Source of the DNA: Planctomycetota bacterium
GTDB taxonomy: Bacteria > Planctomycetota > Planctomycetia > Pirellulales > Pirellulaceae
Assembly: GCA_026692845.1 (NCBI GenBank)
Contig: JAPLNM010000033.1
Span: 44,813 to 108,812, forward strand
Direction of reading: 5' to 3'
DNA length: 64,000 nucleotides
Shown here: one piece after another, positions 26,972 to 35,551 of the stretch
Position numbering within the stretch: the stretch's first letter is position 1
How the letters are laid out: every line of letters starts with the position of its first letter
Translations under genes and position numbers: made by a program
Notes under the pieces: model-generated
What the model was told of the DNA's origin: nothing
Database searches by the model: none
Seen by the model: only the letters and a program-made list of their open reading frames with translations

Positions 26972-28204
26972 TTATTGGCATTTGGATGCCGCGATGTATT
27001 TCCTTTGAAGTTCGTCGAATCCAACAGCTTGTTTGCTGTAGAAAAGCCTTGAAACCTTGGTGTTCGACGTGCGTTTGCGACCGAAACGTGCTGCTTCTTT
27101 GCGCATCGACTCAGGGCTTCCAACCCGATAACCCCTTCGGAAGATTTTTTTGAAGTCATTAATCAACCAACAGACATTCGACGGATCCACCCCGACGGAC
27201 TTTGAAACTTCCACAAGTTCCCGCGATGGCGCTAGGGCCGAAGCTTTTCCCGGTCTGAATCGCAAAGACTCCATCAGGATCTTTGTGTACTGATCGAGGT
27301 TGACCGTAAGGAAGCCTTTGTCCGTTGCTCGAAGCCCATTTTTGCTTAGGTGAGAATCCGTGGGATTGACAGACTGTTTTTTGTCGATCGCTAATTGGGC
27401 GAGCCAAGCGTCCTTAAAAACCATACGTCTTTCTGCTTGTTTGCGGGCGATTTCCATGCGTTTCCTCAACTGGGCTTGGGGAACTTCTTTGATCCTCCGA
27501 GCGACCTCTTGGTCCGAGATCGCTACTTTCGAGTAGGCAAGACTTGGGGCCATTTGATTTTGACTACCAAGAATCCTTGCTTGGATTGAAGTGTAATCGG
27601 ATCCCTCAAGTGTCATGGCGATCCCTGCGCGAAGAAGGTTCAGGTCGACATAGGCTACACAAACAAGGATCGCTAAGGAATCCAGTAGACGCTCAGCCTT
27701 GAAGCGACCTTCCCAAACGTGGCCCGTACGACCATCTTCGGCGTTTGCTCGTTTGGCAATGGGCTCGCACAGATCCTTCATAAAAGCTGATGGCGAAGAG
27801 AGTGCCATTCTTACCCGAAGGATGTTCTCAGGCTCGGCAAGAAACGCGAGGATTTGCGCATCGGTAGGATCGATACAGACGAATTCATCGAGATGGTAGC
27901 CAGGATGAAGCGACAGCCACCGGATTGCGACATCTCGGTCTGAAAGCTGCAGAACTTCATCTGGGCAGGTTCTTACCACCAAATGCAAGTGGTTATCCAT
28001 CACGGCGAAGGCAAGGATATCGATCAGGAAGATCGAAGCGAGTTGTTCGATACGCTGCGTGATCCAGTCTTTGCGGTAGGAGTAATCCTTTCCGGTCGCC
28101 TGATCGACTCCGGACAAGTAGGAGCCTTGGACAAAGCGGTTATAGCAGTGCGCAAAGCAGACTTCATCCGGTGGCAAGACTTCATCGCGTCGTGGACGTG
28201 GCAT
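26972..28204 (-). CDS. REP-associated tyrosine transposase (RAYT/Y1_Tnp)
   Basis: A 410-residue transposase. The ORF runs to 28288, but ATG 28202-28204 has an AAGGAGA ribosome binding site just upstream, so this start is chosen. It has HUH motif NHLHL at residues 71-75 and the catalytic-type Tyr in YVDLN near residue 185, closely matching the partial transposase at the left edge (same histidine positions; both have FAVMDNH). The C-terminal half is basic and unrelated in detail to the first copy. A palindromic array (GGTGCCAGGCACC) begins about 190 bp upstream, the same arrangement as the other locus. It appears intact. Confidence 0.88.
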   Translation of the reverse strand: MPRPRRDEVLPPDEVCFAHCYNRFVQGSYLSGVDQATGKDYSYRKDWITQRIEQLASIFLIDILAFAVMDNHLHLVVRTCPDEVLQLSDRDVAIRWLSLHPGYHLDEFVCIDPTDAQILAFLAEPENILRVRMALSSPSAFMKDLCEPIAKRANAEDGRTGHVWEGRFKAERLLDSLAILVCVAYVDLNLLRAGIAMTLEGSDYTSIQARILGSQNQMAPSLAYSKVAISDQEVARRIKEVPQAQLRKRMEIARKQAERRMVFKDAWLAQLAIDKKQSVNPTDSHLSKNGLRATDKGFLTVNLDQYTKILMESLRFRPGKASALAPSRELVEVSKSVGVDPSNVCWLINDFKKIFRRGYRVGSPESMRKEAARFGRKRTSNTKVSRLFYSKQAVGFDELQRKYIAASKCQ

Positions 28205-28386
28205 GTTACTTCTCCTTGGTTCAATTGTTTGTAGGTGTCGGGGGGGATCCTGCTGTGCCGTTGAGGCCATCCACAACGGATATGTCAACCTAGGGGTTTT
28301 GGGTAGCCTGTAGTAAAGTCAGTTTGTTCAGGTGTCGTGACACGTCTGGTCACAGCCTCCGAAACAAACCGAAAAAAATCCCGACA

Positions 28387-28800
28387 AGTTCCCAAAGGTG
28401 CCAGGCACCCTGAGAGTTTGAGCGTTGGGTAAACGTGGATGTAACAAGTTCCCAAAGGTGCCAGGCACCCTGAGAGTTTGAGCGTTGGGTAAACGTGGAT
28501 GTAATGCTGCATTCCTTAAAGTGCCAGGCACCTTAGGAACTGCATTCCTTAAAGTGCCAGGCACCTTAGGAATCGTGGTGCTAGCAAATCGAGAGCGATT
28601 CGTGTCTTGTTGCGGTCTTGGGCAATCGCTTACATTCCAAACCTATGAAACAATTTGCTTTAATACGGTTCCAAAAGGTGCCATTCCCAAAGGTGCCAGG
28701 CACCCTGAGAGTTGCCTGGTTGCCATTCCCAAAGGTGCCAGGCACCCTGAGAGTTGCCTGGTTCCCAAAGGTGCCAGGCACCCTGAGAGTTGGAGCGTTG
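28387..28800. repeat. REP-like array with palindrome GGTGCCAGGCACC
   Basis: Seven palindromes are present, near 28397, 28457, 28521, 28554, 28692, 28734 and 28770. Three unit types occur. The first is an exact 60-bp direct repeat (TTCCCAAAGGTGCCAGGCACCCTGAGAG..., 28387 and 28447). The second is a 33-bp repeat (ATTCCTTAAAGTGCCAGGCACCTTAGGAA) seen twice, itself a longer palindrome. The third is a ~36-42-bp group at 28685-28800. The array lies upstream of the second RAYT gene and inside the apparent 5' extension of the MscS ORF. It is not CRISPR: no unique spacers of constant length separate the copies. Confidence 0.9.
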
Positions 28801-28878
28801 GGTAACCAAGGATGTAGCGTAAGGGTTGGGCAGGGGTGTGAGGCATGGGTTGGCTTGGGAGTCGGTCGGAGGTCCGTG

Positions 28879-31800
28879 ATGGCTTGGATGAACTTTTTGT
28901 TTGTGGTCTTGTTCTGCATACCTGTCGTTGCGCAAGGTACCACGCAGTCGAGCGGCGCAGGCGGGGACAAATCTGCGGGACCGCCTGCCCGTCGAAATAC
29001 CGTCCGAGCGTTGATGGCAAGCCGTCAGGCGTCGGTCTCGGAGCAGGACCCCGCGATTAAAGAAGCTCCTGCTAAAGAGGGTTCTTCCAAGGAGCCTTTG
29101 GCATCGGATGTGCCGGCTGCAAACTCTGCAAACCCTGACTCTTCGGCGATATCGGCCGAATCGGTTGGAGCCCAGCTGCAACAGCTTCAATCGGCTACGG
29201 ACATCGATGCGAATCTCAAGCAAACGCTGACGACGGTCTACGAGGCTGTATTGGCGGAGACGAAAAAACGGTATGAGGAAGACAAAGCGACCAAGGATTA
29301 TCAGGCCGCATTGGAGCTTGCTCCCAGCGCCACTTCGGACTCCAAGCGTCGAAAGGACAAACCGGACTTTAAATCGCTGTATTTCGAGGGCTCGCTGACT
29401 TGGGCAAGTCCTGAGTATTTGCAGTCATTGCAGTTGCAGGTCAATGCGCAGTTGCAGTCGGCATCGAAGAACCGGACGGAGACCGAGACGACGATCGCGG
29501 CGCGTGAGGCTCGCAAGAAGGAGTTACCTCGTTTCATCAACGACGACAAGTCGGCGATCACCAAGCTTAACGAGGAGCTCCTTGCGCCGATTCCCGATGG
29601 GACCGACCCGCGCGTTCGCGAGGCGAATCAATTGCTTATCCGGGCGAAGTTGGCGACGATCAGTACTCACCTGCGGCGCGTCGAGCTTGAGCAACGGACC
29701 TACGAGGCGGAAAACGAATTGCTTCCGCTGCGCAAGGAGCTGTACTTAGCCGAGGAAAAGTTTTATCAATCGCAACTCAAGGAGATCGCTGAGGAACTTG
29801 GGAAGCGTCGCGAGACGCAGATCGGTAAGTATTCTGACTTGTTGGATCGCTTGCGCAAGCAGTTGAAGGTATCTGAGCGGAGCAAGGATTCCAAGGAAGT
29901 ATCCGATCTGAAGTCGCAGATCGTTTCGTGGCGTGAGTTGGTCGGTGAGCAAGCAAGAAGCCGTACTAGGCTTGAAGAGGAGCGCAATCGCTTGCGTTAT
30001 TTGTCCGACCGGTACCGGACGATGGTGGATCGTTTGGGCAACACCAGCGCCACGAGCGATTCGAGTCCGTCGAGTTTAAACGTATCACGGATGAAGAGTT
30101 TGGTGGCGAATGTTTTAAGGAGGCAGCGAGAGGACTTGCCTAGGACGGAGCAATTGAATCGCGAGCTAGAGGATTGTCAGTCGAGGATCATCAGCGTTCA
30201 GTCTCGGATACTGGAGTTGGACGATTTGAAGACCAAGTACGAGAACGCTGATACAGCGAGGGCGACTTCGGCAGAGTACGAGATGCTAGCATCGGAGTTT
30301 GAGACGCTGAGCGAGGATCAAAAAAGAACGTTGCTGTCTGCGACCGAGCGTCGGATTGTCGATGAATTTCGGATTGATGCGAACAATGCGGCCGAGACGC
30401 TTTTCAATCTTGCGGTGGTTTATCAATCCCTTATTGAGCATGTGACGAAGTACCGTAAGTTTATCGACGAGCATATACTTTGGATCCGATCGACCGATCC
30501 TTTTGGATTGGCGGATTGGAAATCGGTAGGGGATCAAACCAAGCGTTTTTTTGACTTGTCGAATTGGCGCGAGGTGCCGTTGCGTATCGGCGAGGACTTT
30601 CGCGATCATCTTTGGGGATATATCGGTACCATATTTGCGGTATTGCTTTTTGCTGTTTACACCAAGCGGATGCGTCAGCAGGTGTCCAAGGCTGGGATAC
30701 TTGCAAGCAAATCGACGACGACTTCTTTTATGCCGACTTTTCAGACGATATCGTTGTGTTTGGTTTTGGCGTTGCCGTTACCGATGATCCATTTGCTGTT
30801 TGGTTGGCGATTGCTATCGATAGCGCATGATGAGCAGTTTCTAAGGGCATTGGGATGGGGCTTATTGGTCAGCGCCAGGTATTTTTTTCCGTTGGAGGTA
30901 TGGAGGCAGATTGCACGATCGGGAGGACTAGCTGAGAGTCATTTCCAGTGGTCGACGCACTCGACTAGTGTTTTGCGTGGCCAGTTGCGCTGGTTGATCG
31001 ATTTGGCGATTCCTTGTGTGGGCATTTACGCGATCGTGGCCAACGGTGTGGAGTCGAAGGCAGAGGAGACATTAGGTCGGGTTGTTTTCGGGGTTCTGTT
31101 GTTTATGTGTTCGATTTTCCTTATCAACACGCTGCATCCTCGGCATGGCGTGCTCCGAGAGTACTTGCGAGCCAATTCGGGTGGTTGGATCGATCGGTTG
31201 CGGTTCGTCTGGTATACGGGTCTTTGCGCATCTCCGATTGTATTGTTAGGGATGAGCTTGATGGGATATCACTACACCGCGACACGATTAGCGATGCATT
31301 TGCATACGAGTTTCATGACGTTAATCGGGATCCTGCTTCTTTATTGCATTATTTGCCGTTGGTTATTGTTGCGCAAGCGGACGTTGATTGTGCAGCAGGC
31401 ACGGCAGCGATTGGAGGAAGCACGGCGTCGCGATACGGATTCGGCCGCACCGATACTTGCCGCAACGTCGAGTCCCCAGGCGGATCCTACGGATTTGTCG
31501 CAGATCAATGCGCAGACGATGCGTTTGGTTTCAAGTACGTTGGTGTTTGCCGCGATCGCCGCGATTGCGTTCATTTGGTCTGGAGTATTGCCGGCGGTTG
31601 GGGCGTTGGATTCGATCAAGCTTTGGACGGTAACGGGCGCGACTCCAGAGGAGAAGTTACCCGTAACGTTGGCGAATTTGCTTTTGGCGATCCCGGCTGC
31701 GGTGATGACGATCGTTGCGGCGAAGAACTTGCCGGGTTTATTGGAGATCGCGTTGCTTCAGCATTTGCCGCTTGAGAACGCTGTTCGTTATGCGATTACG

Positions 31801-32487
31801 TCGATATCGCGTTACACGATTTTGATGCTTGGGATAGCGATGACATTCAATAGTTTGGGGGTACGTTGGGCGAGTGTCCAGTGGCTCGTCGCAGCCTTGG
31901 GGGTTGGTCTGGGTTTTGGTCTTCAGGAGATTTTTGCGAATTTCGTGTCGGGGCTGATTTTGTTGTTTGAGCAGCCGGTACGCGTTGGGGATGTTGTGAC
32001 GGTGGGGGATACGACTGGTACGGTATCGAAGATCCGGATGCGAGCGACGACGGTGATGAATTTCGATCAGCAAGAGTTGGTGATTCCAAACAAGGACTTG
32101 GTTACTGGTCGGCTGTTGAATTGGACTCTTTCGGACTCGACCAATCGCTTGATTCTCGACATCGGTGTAGCTTATGGAACCGACACGACGGTTGCTTGCA
32201 AAATCCTGAGAGATATTTGCATCGGGCATCCGAATGTGCTCAAGGAGCCCGAGCCTACAGCATTTTTTGAGATCATTGGCGATAGTACTTTGCAGTTGAA
32301 GGTCCGATTATTTCTGTCGAGTTTGGATTTGCGTTTACCCACACGGCATGATTTGCTGACCAGGGTGCATGAGCGGTTCAAGGAGGAAGGAATTGAGATG
32401 TCGTTCCCGACTCGGGAGTTGCATATCAAGTCGATGCCAAGGGATTGGACGATAGGTGGCGGGCTCAAGTACAACCCGAATACTTAG
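28879..32487 (+). CDS. Large mechanosensitive channel, MscS/MscK type
   Basis: The ORF track opens at TTG 28618, but the first 87 codons are translated palindrome repeats (KVPGTLRVAW...). ATG 28879 has GGAGG six bases upstream and begins a signal peptide (MNFLFVVLFCIPVVAQ), so the protein is about 1202 residues. After a Ser/Ala-rich linker comes a long charged coiled-coil periplasmic region (about 90-560), then roughly eleven transmembrane segments. The MscS core lies near residues 960-1195, with GVGLGFGLQEIFANFVSGLILLFEQPVRVGD followed by the beta domain (GTVSKIRMRATTVMNFDQQELVIPN). This is the architecture of MscK-like channels, which release solutes on osmotic downshock. Confidence 0.9.
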   Translation: MAWMNFLFVVLFCIPVVAQGTTQSSGAGGDKSAGPPARRNTVRALMASRQASVSEQDPAIKEAPAKEGSSKEPLASDVPAANSANPDSSAISAESVGAQLQQLQSATDIDANLKQTLTTVYEAVLAETKKRYEEDKATKDYQAALELAPSATSDSKRRKDKPDFKSLYFEGSLTWASPEYLQSLQLQVNAQLQSASKNRTETETTIAAREARKKELPRFINDDKSAITKLNEELLAPIPDGTDPRVREANQLLIRAKLATISTHLRRVELEQRTYEAENELLPLRKELYLAEEKFYQSQLKEIAEELGKRRETQIGKYSDLLDRLRKQLKVSERSKDSKEVSDLKSQIVSWRELVGEQARSRTRLEEERNRLRYLSDRYRTMVDRLGNTSATSDSSPSSLNVSRMKSLVANVLRRQREDLPRTEQLNRELEDCQSRIISVQSRILELDDLKTKYENADTARATSAEYEMLASEFETLSEDQKRTLLSATERRIVDEFRIDANNAAETLFNLAVVYQSLIEHVTKYRKFIDEHILWIRSTDPFGLADWKSVGDQTKRFFDLSNWREVPLRIGEDFRDHLWGYIGTIFAVLLFAVYTKRMRQQVSKAGILASKSTTTSFMPTFQTISLCLVLALPLPMIHLLFGWRLLSIAHDEQFLRALGWGLLVSARYFFPLEVWRQIARSGGLAESHFQWSTHSTSVLRGQLRWLIDLAIPCVGIYAIVANGVESKAEETLGRVVFGVLLFMCSIFLINTLHPRHGVLREYLRANSGGWIDRLRFVWYTGLCASPIVLLGMSLMGYHYTATRLAMHLHTSFMTLIGILLLYCIICRWLLLRKRTLIVQQARQRLEEARRRDTDSAAPILAATSSPQADPTDLSQINAQTMRLVSSTLVFAAIAAIAFIWSGVLPAVGALDSIKLWTVTGATPEEKLPVTLANLLLAIPAAVMTIVAAKNLPGLLEIALLQHLPLENAVRYAITSISRYTILMLGIAMTFNSLGVRWASVQWLVAALGVGLGFGLQEIFANFVSGLILLFEQPVRVGDVVTVGDTTGTVSKIRMRATTVMNFDQQELVIPNKDLVTGRLLNWTLSDSTNRLILDIGVAYGTDTTVACKILRDICIGHPNVLKEPEPTAFFEIIGDSTLQLKVRLFLSSLDLRLPTRHDLLTRVHERFKEEGIEMSFPTRELHIKSMPRDWTIGGGLKYNPNT

Positions 32488-32544
32488 TCCGCCGACTGTC
32501 ACTGTAGGCGATTTTTCCGTACCGATTTTCGAGTGCGTTGTTTG

Positions 32545-32589
32545 GGGCCGAGATGGGCCGAGATGGGTTGAGATGGGTTGAGATGGGTT
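32545..32589. repeat. 10-bp tandem repeat GGGCCGAGAT / GGGTTGAGAT
   Basis: About 4.5 copies of a 10-bp unit lie in the gap after the MscS gene. Two copies read GGGCCGAGAT and two read GGGTTGAGAT, with a final partial copy. No coding or structural role is evident. Confidence 0.75.
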
Positions 32590-32731
32590 AGGAACTCATC
32601 AAAGTTCGGCTTGGCCATCGTTGACACGTGCTTGGGCAGGAAATACCTTTACGGACCCGAGTTGTGGACGCTACGCGGGGGAAGTGATCGAATTGAATTG
32701 GGTTGGATTGGATCGAGGGGGGGGCCGTTTC

Positions 32732-34012
32732 ATGTTTCAACAGTTGGCATGTTGGTTGGTGGGTTTATCCATCGTGAGTGTTGTCGGCTTTACGGATGAG
32801 TTGGTACTGGGACAGGCACCTGTGTCGGAGGGTTTGAATTCGTGGTCGGAGTTCCGTGGAACTTCCGGTGCGCACGCAGTAGGGCATCATCCGCCGATGG
32901 AGTGGTCTGACACGCAGAACATCGAGTGGAGGGTACCGATTCAGGGGTTAGGTTGGTCGTCGCCATCGGTGCATCGCGGGGTGGTTTACTTGACTACAGC
33001 AGTGCCTCTCGGGCCGGGTTTATCGCTTCGGGCGATGGCCTTTGATGCCCAGTCAGGCAAGAGTTTGTGGGACATCGAGGTCAAGCGGGTTGAGAAGGTC
33101 CCATCGATTCATGCCAAGAACAGTCATGCGAGTCCGACGCCGATAGTACGCGACGATGCGGTCTACGTACACTTTGGTACGTTGGGGACAGCCAAGCTTC
33201 GTCCAATCGACGGCAAGATTGAGTGGTTGTGTGAGGAGTTGGACTATCCGCCGGTTCATGGCAGTGGTGGTTCTCCGGTACTGAGAGACAACAAGCTAGC
33301 GATCATTTGCGATGGAAGCGCCAATCCTTTTGTGTGTGCATTGGATGCAGGTAGCGGCAAGGTTGTTTGGAAAACACCTCGTAGCGTTTCGGCGAGGATC
33401 TCGCATTCGTTTGGAACCGTTGCGATGGCAAGGGTCGAAGGCAGGACGCAGGTGCTCGCGCCGGGTCCAGACCACATGGCGGCCTATGATTTGGAGGATG
33501 GCAAGGAGCTTTGGAAGGTGCTTGCTCCGGGCTGGTCGGTTGTCCCGCAACCGATCTTGATCGATGACATGGTGATTTACAATCATGACTACGACAACCC
33601 GGAGCTTATGGCTGTGCGTCTTGGGGGTCAGGGGGACGTGACGCAAAGTCATGTCGTGTGGCGATCGGCGCGAGGGGCACCGAGCACACCGACGCCGTTG
33701 CTGGTAGGAGCGGAGCTTTATTTTGTATCGGACAATGGGATAGTCTCCTGTGTGGATGCAAAAACTGGGGAGCGGCACTGGATGGAGCGACTTGGGGGGA
33801 ATTACTCAGCATCCCCTGTGTATGTCAATGATCTGTTGTTGTTCTTGAGTGAGGATGGTTTAGCGACCTGGGTGAAACCTTCCGTTGAATATACGGTGGC
33901 TGGAAAAAACCAGATTACGGGTCGAACGCTTGCGACACCATCGTTTTTTAAGGACTCGATGTTTCTGCGAACCGAAGAGTATTTGTTGAAGATTTCGCAG
34001 CAAAAGAACTAG
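32732..34012 (+). CDS. Secreted PQQ-like beta-propeller protein
   Basis: The ORF opens at 32621, but ATG 32732 follows a GAGGGGGGG purine run and begins a signal peptide (MFQQLACWLVGLSIVSVVGF), so it is preferred; about 426 residues. The body is a PQQ/BamB-like propeller: FRGTSGAHAVGHHPPMEWSDTQNIEWRVPIQGLGWSSPSV at the start, as in planctomycete outer-membrane PQQ proteins, then repeats such as AMFDAQ-type SGKSLWDIEV, LDAGSGKVVWKT, LEDGKELWKV and VDAKTGERHWMERLGG. A 15-bp match to the first palindrome family lies in its N-terminal coding region (32809-32823). It is 14 bp upstream of the aldehyde dehydrogenase gene and may head that operon. Confidence 0.85.
   Translation: MFQQLACWLVGLSIVSVVGFTDELVLGQAPVSEGLNSWSEFRGTSGAHAVGHHPPMEWSDTQNIEWRVPIQGLGWSSPSVHRGVVYLTTAVPLGPGLSLRAMAFDAQSGKSLWDIEVKRVEKVPSIHAKNSHASPTPIVRDDAVYVHFGTLGTAKLRPIDGKIEWLCEELDYPPVHGSGGSPVLRDNKLAIICDGSANPFVCALDAGSGKVVWKTPRSVSARISHSFGTVAMARVEGRTQVLAPGPDHMAAYDLEDGKELWKVLAPGWSVVPQPILIDDMVIYNHDYDNPELMAVRLGGQGDVTQSHVVWRSARGAPSTPTPLLVGAELYFVSDNGIVSCVDAKTGERHWMERLGGNYSASPVYVNDLLLFLSEDGLATWVKPSVEYTVAGKNQITGRTLATPSFFKDSMFLRTEEYLLKISQQKN
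32809..32823 (-). repeat. Solo copy of REP family 1 core inside a coding region
   Basis: The sequence GGGACAGGCACCTGT is the reverse complement of ACAGGTGCCTGTCCC, exactly the first palindrome and flank of the 1629-2160 array. It falls within codons at the signal peptide/mature junction of the PQQ propeller gene (LGQAPV) without breaking the frame. Confidence 0.6.
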
Positions 34013-34026
34013 CAAGCGGCAGTCAG

Positions 34027-35529
34027 ATGGACACACAGGCTGAGGTACACCGGGCGATATCCCAAGCGAGGCTCGCTCAGCAGTCTTGGCGATCGGTTCG
34101 GGTTCGAGAGCGAGCCGAGCGTATCGCTCGATTTGCGGGCTTGGTTGTAGAGCATCGGCGGGAGCTTTCTGCGGGGGTGCTTTATCCGACTCGCGGAGGG
34201 TATCTTGAAACGATCACTGCGGAGTTGTTGCCTTTGGCTCAGACGGCTCAGTGGCTCGGCAGCGATGCGGACCGAGTGCTACGGACTAGGAGGACTTCCT
34301 GGTGGTCGCGACCGATGTGGCTCGGGTCGCTTCGGTCGCGAGTCGAGCGTGTTCCGCGAGGCTTGGTGCTCATTTTAGGGACTTGGAATTACCCGATCTA
34401 TCTGACTGGTTCGCAGCTTCTGCATGCGTTGGTTGCGGGCAATGGGGTACTGATCAAGCCCGCTGAGGGTTGTCAGCAGGTCACGCGCAAGCTTGCAGAG
34501 CTCTGTGTAGAGTGTGGTGTCCCATCGGATTTGGTCCAGGTGTTGGACAGTTCGCTTGAGGCGGGCAAGCAGGCGATGGCCTTTGGGGTCGATCATGTTG
34601 TGATGACAGGCAGCAGCGGTAGTGGAAGGCGAGTGCTTGAGCAGGCCATTGGCCATTTGAGTTCGGCGACCCTGGAGCTCAGCGGTTGCGATTCGGTATT
34701 TGTGCTTCCGAGTGCGGACTTGGACCGAGTCGCTGATTTGCTTCGATTTGGTGTAAGGTTAAATGGTGGAGCGACGTGCATCGCACCTAGGCGCGTTTTT
34801 GTGCTCGAGTCGATGCTTGATCGATTCATTCGGAAGCTCAAGCAGAGGCTTGATCCGCCCGGTGCGTTGCCCTGGAGTACATGGTTGTCGGCCTCGAGCC
34901 TTGGGCAGCTAGAGCCGTTGGTTCAAGAAGCGATCGCCCAGGGGGCATCGATGGCAATTCCGTGGCGGCAAGGGGTTCGAAGGCCGCAGATTCCTGACCC
35001 TGATGGAGTACCAAAGGAATGGGTATCGACCGGCCCGATCGTGCTCCAGGGGGTACGTCCGGGCATGTCGATTTATGGTTTGGATATTTTTGCACCGTTG
35101 CTTTCGATCGTGCCGGTGCGAGATATCGAGCAAGCGATTGCGTTTAATGATTCTTGTCGGTACGGGCTTTGCGCGAGCATTTTTGGGTTGGAGTCTGAGG
35201 CAGAGCAATTGGTATCCCGCATCCGGGCTGGATCGATCCTAGTCAACGACATGGTGGTGCCGACGGCCGATGCGAGGTTGCCTTTTGGGGGTCGGGGAGA
35301 AAGTGGATATGGGGTCACTCGTGGGGAGGAGGGGCTTTTGGAGATGACGAATTCCCAGGTTATATCGTTCAAAAGGGGCAAATGGCTCCCTCATAGCGAT
35401 TTGCCGCAGGAGGGGGATGAGCAATTATTGGACGGATTGCTACAATTTCAGTACGGACGGGGATGGAAGATCAGGATGAGCGGTTTGCAGCAAGTCCTCA
35501 GATCGATTCGAAGTAAACCGACGAACTAG
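34027..35529 (+). CDS. Aldehyde dehydrogenase family protein, carotenoid cluster
   Basis: A 500-residue NAD(P)-dependent aldehyde dehydrogenase. The N-terminus has the RARLAQQSW-type region. The cofactor segment LILGTWNYPIYLTGSQLLHALVAGNGVLIKPAE is intact. The active-site Glu lies in LELSGCDSVFV and the nucleophilic Cys in NGGATCIAPRRVFV (near residue 250), followed by the late block DIFAPLLSIVPV. It lies 14 bp after the PQQ gene and 22 bp before a CrtN/CrtI-like desaturase. In C30 carotenoid pathways (staphyloxanthin type) an AldH oxidises the carotenoid aldehyde to the acid; that role is inferred from context. Confidence 0.88.
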   Translation: MDTQAEVHRAISQARLAQQSWRSVRVRERAERIARFAGLVVEHRRELSAGVLYPTRGGYLETITAELLPLAQTAQWLGSDADRVLRTRRTSWWSRPMWLGSLRSRVERVPRGLVLILGTWNYPIYLTGSQLLHALVAGNGVLIKPAEGCQQVTRKLAELCVECGVPSDLVQVLDSSLEAGKQAMAFGVDHVVMTGSSGSGRRVLEQAIGHLSSATLELSGCDSVFVLPSADLDRVADLLRFGVRLNGGATCIAPRRVFVLESMLDRFIRKLKQRLDPPGALPWSTWLSASSLGQLEPLVQEAIAQGASMAIPWRQGVRRPQIPDPDGVPKEWVSTGPIVLQGVRPGMSIYGLDIFAPLLSIVPVRDIEQAIAFNDSCRYGLCASIFGLESEAEQLVSRIRAGSILVNDMVVPTADARLPFGGRGESGYGVTRGEEGLLEMTNSQVISFKRGKWLPHSDLPQEGDEQLLDGLLQFQYGRGWKIRMSGLQQVLRSIRSKPTN

Positions 35530-35551
35530 AAGAAAACTAGAAGAACACATA

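Noticed and set aside
28387-28800. Possible CRISPR array
   Set aside because: Unit lengths differ (60, 33, 36-42), the repeats are long palindromes and the spacers are not unique; no cas genes are present.
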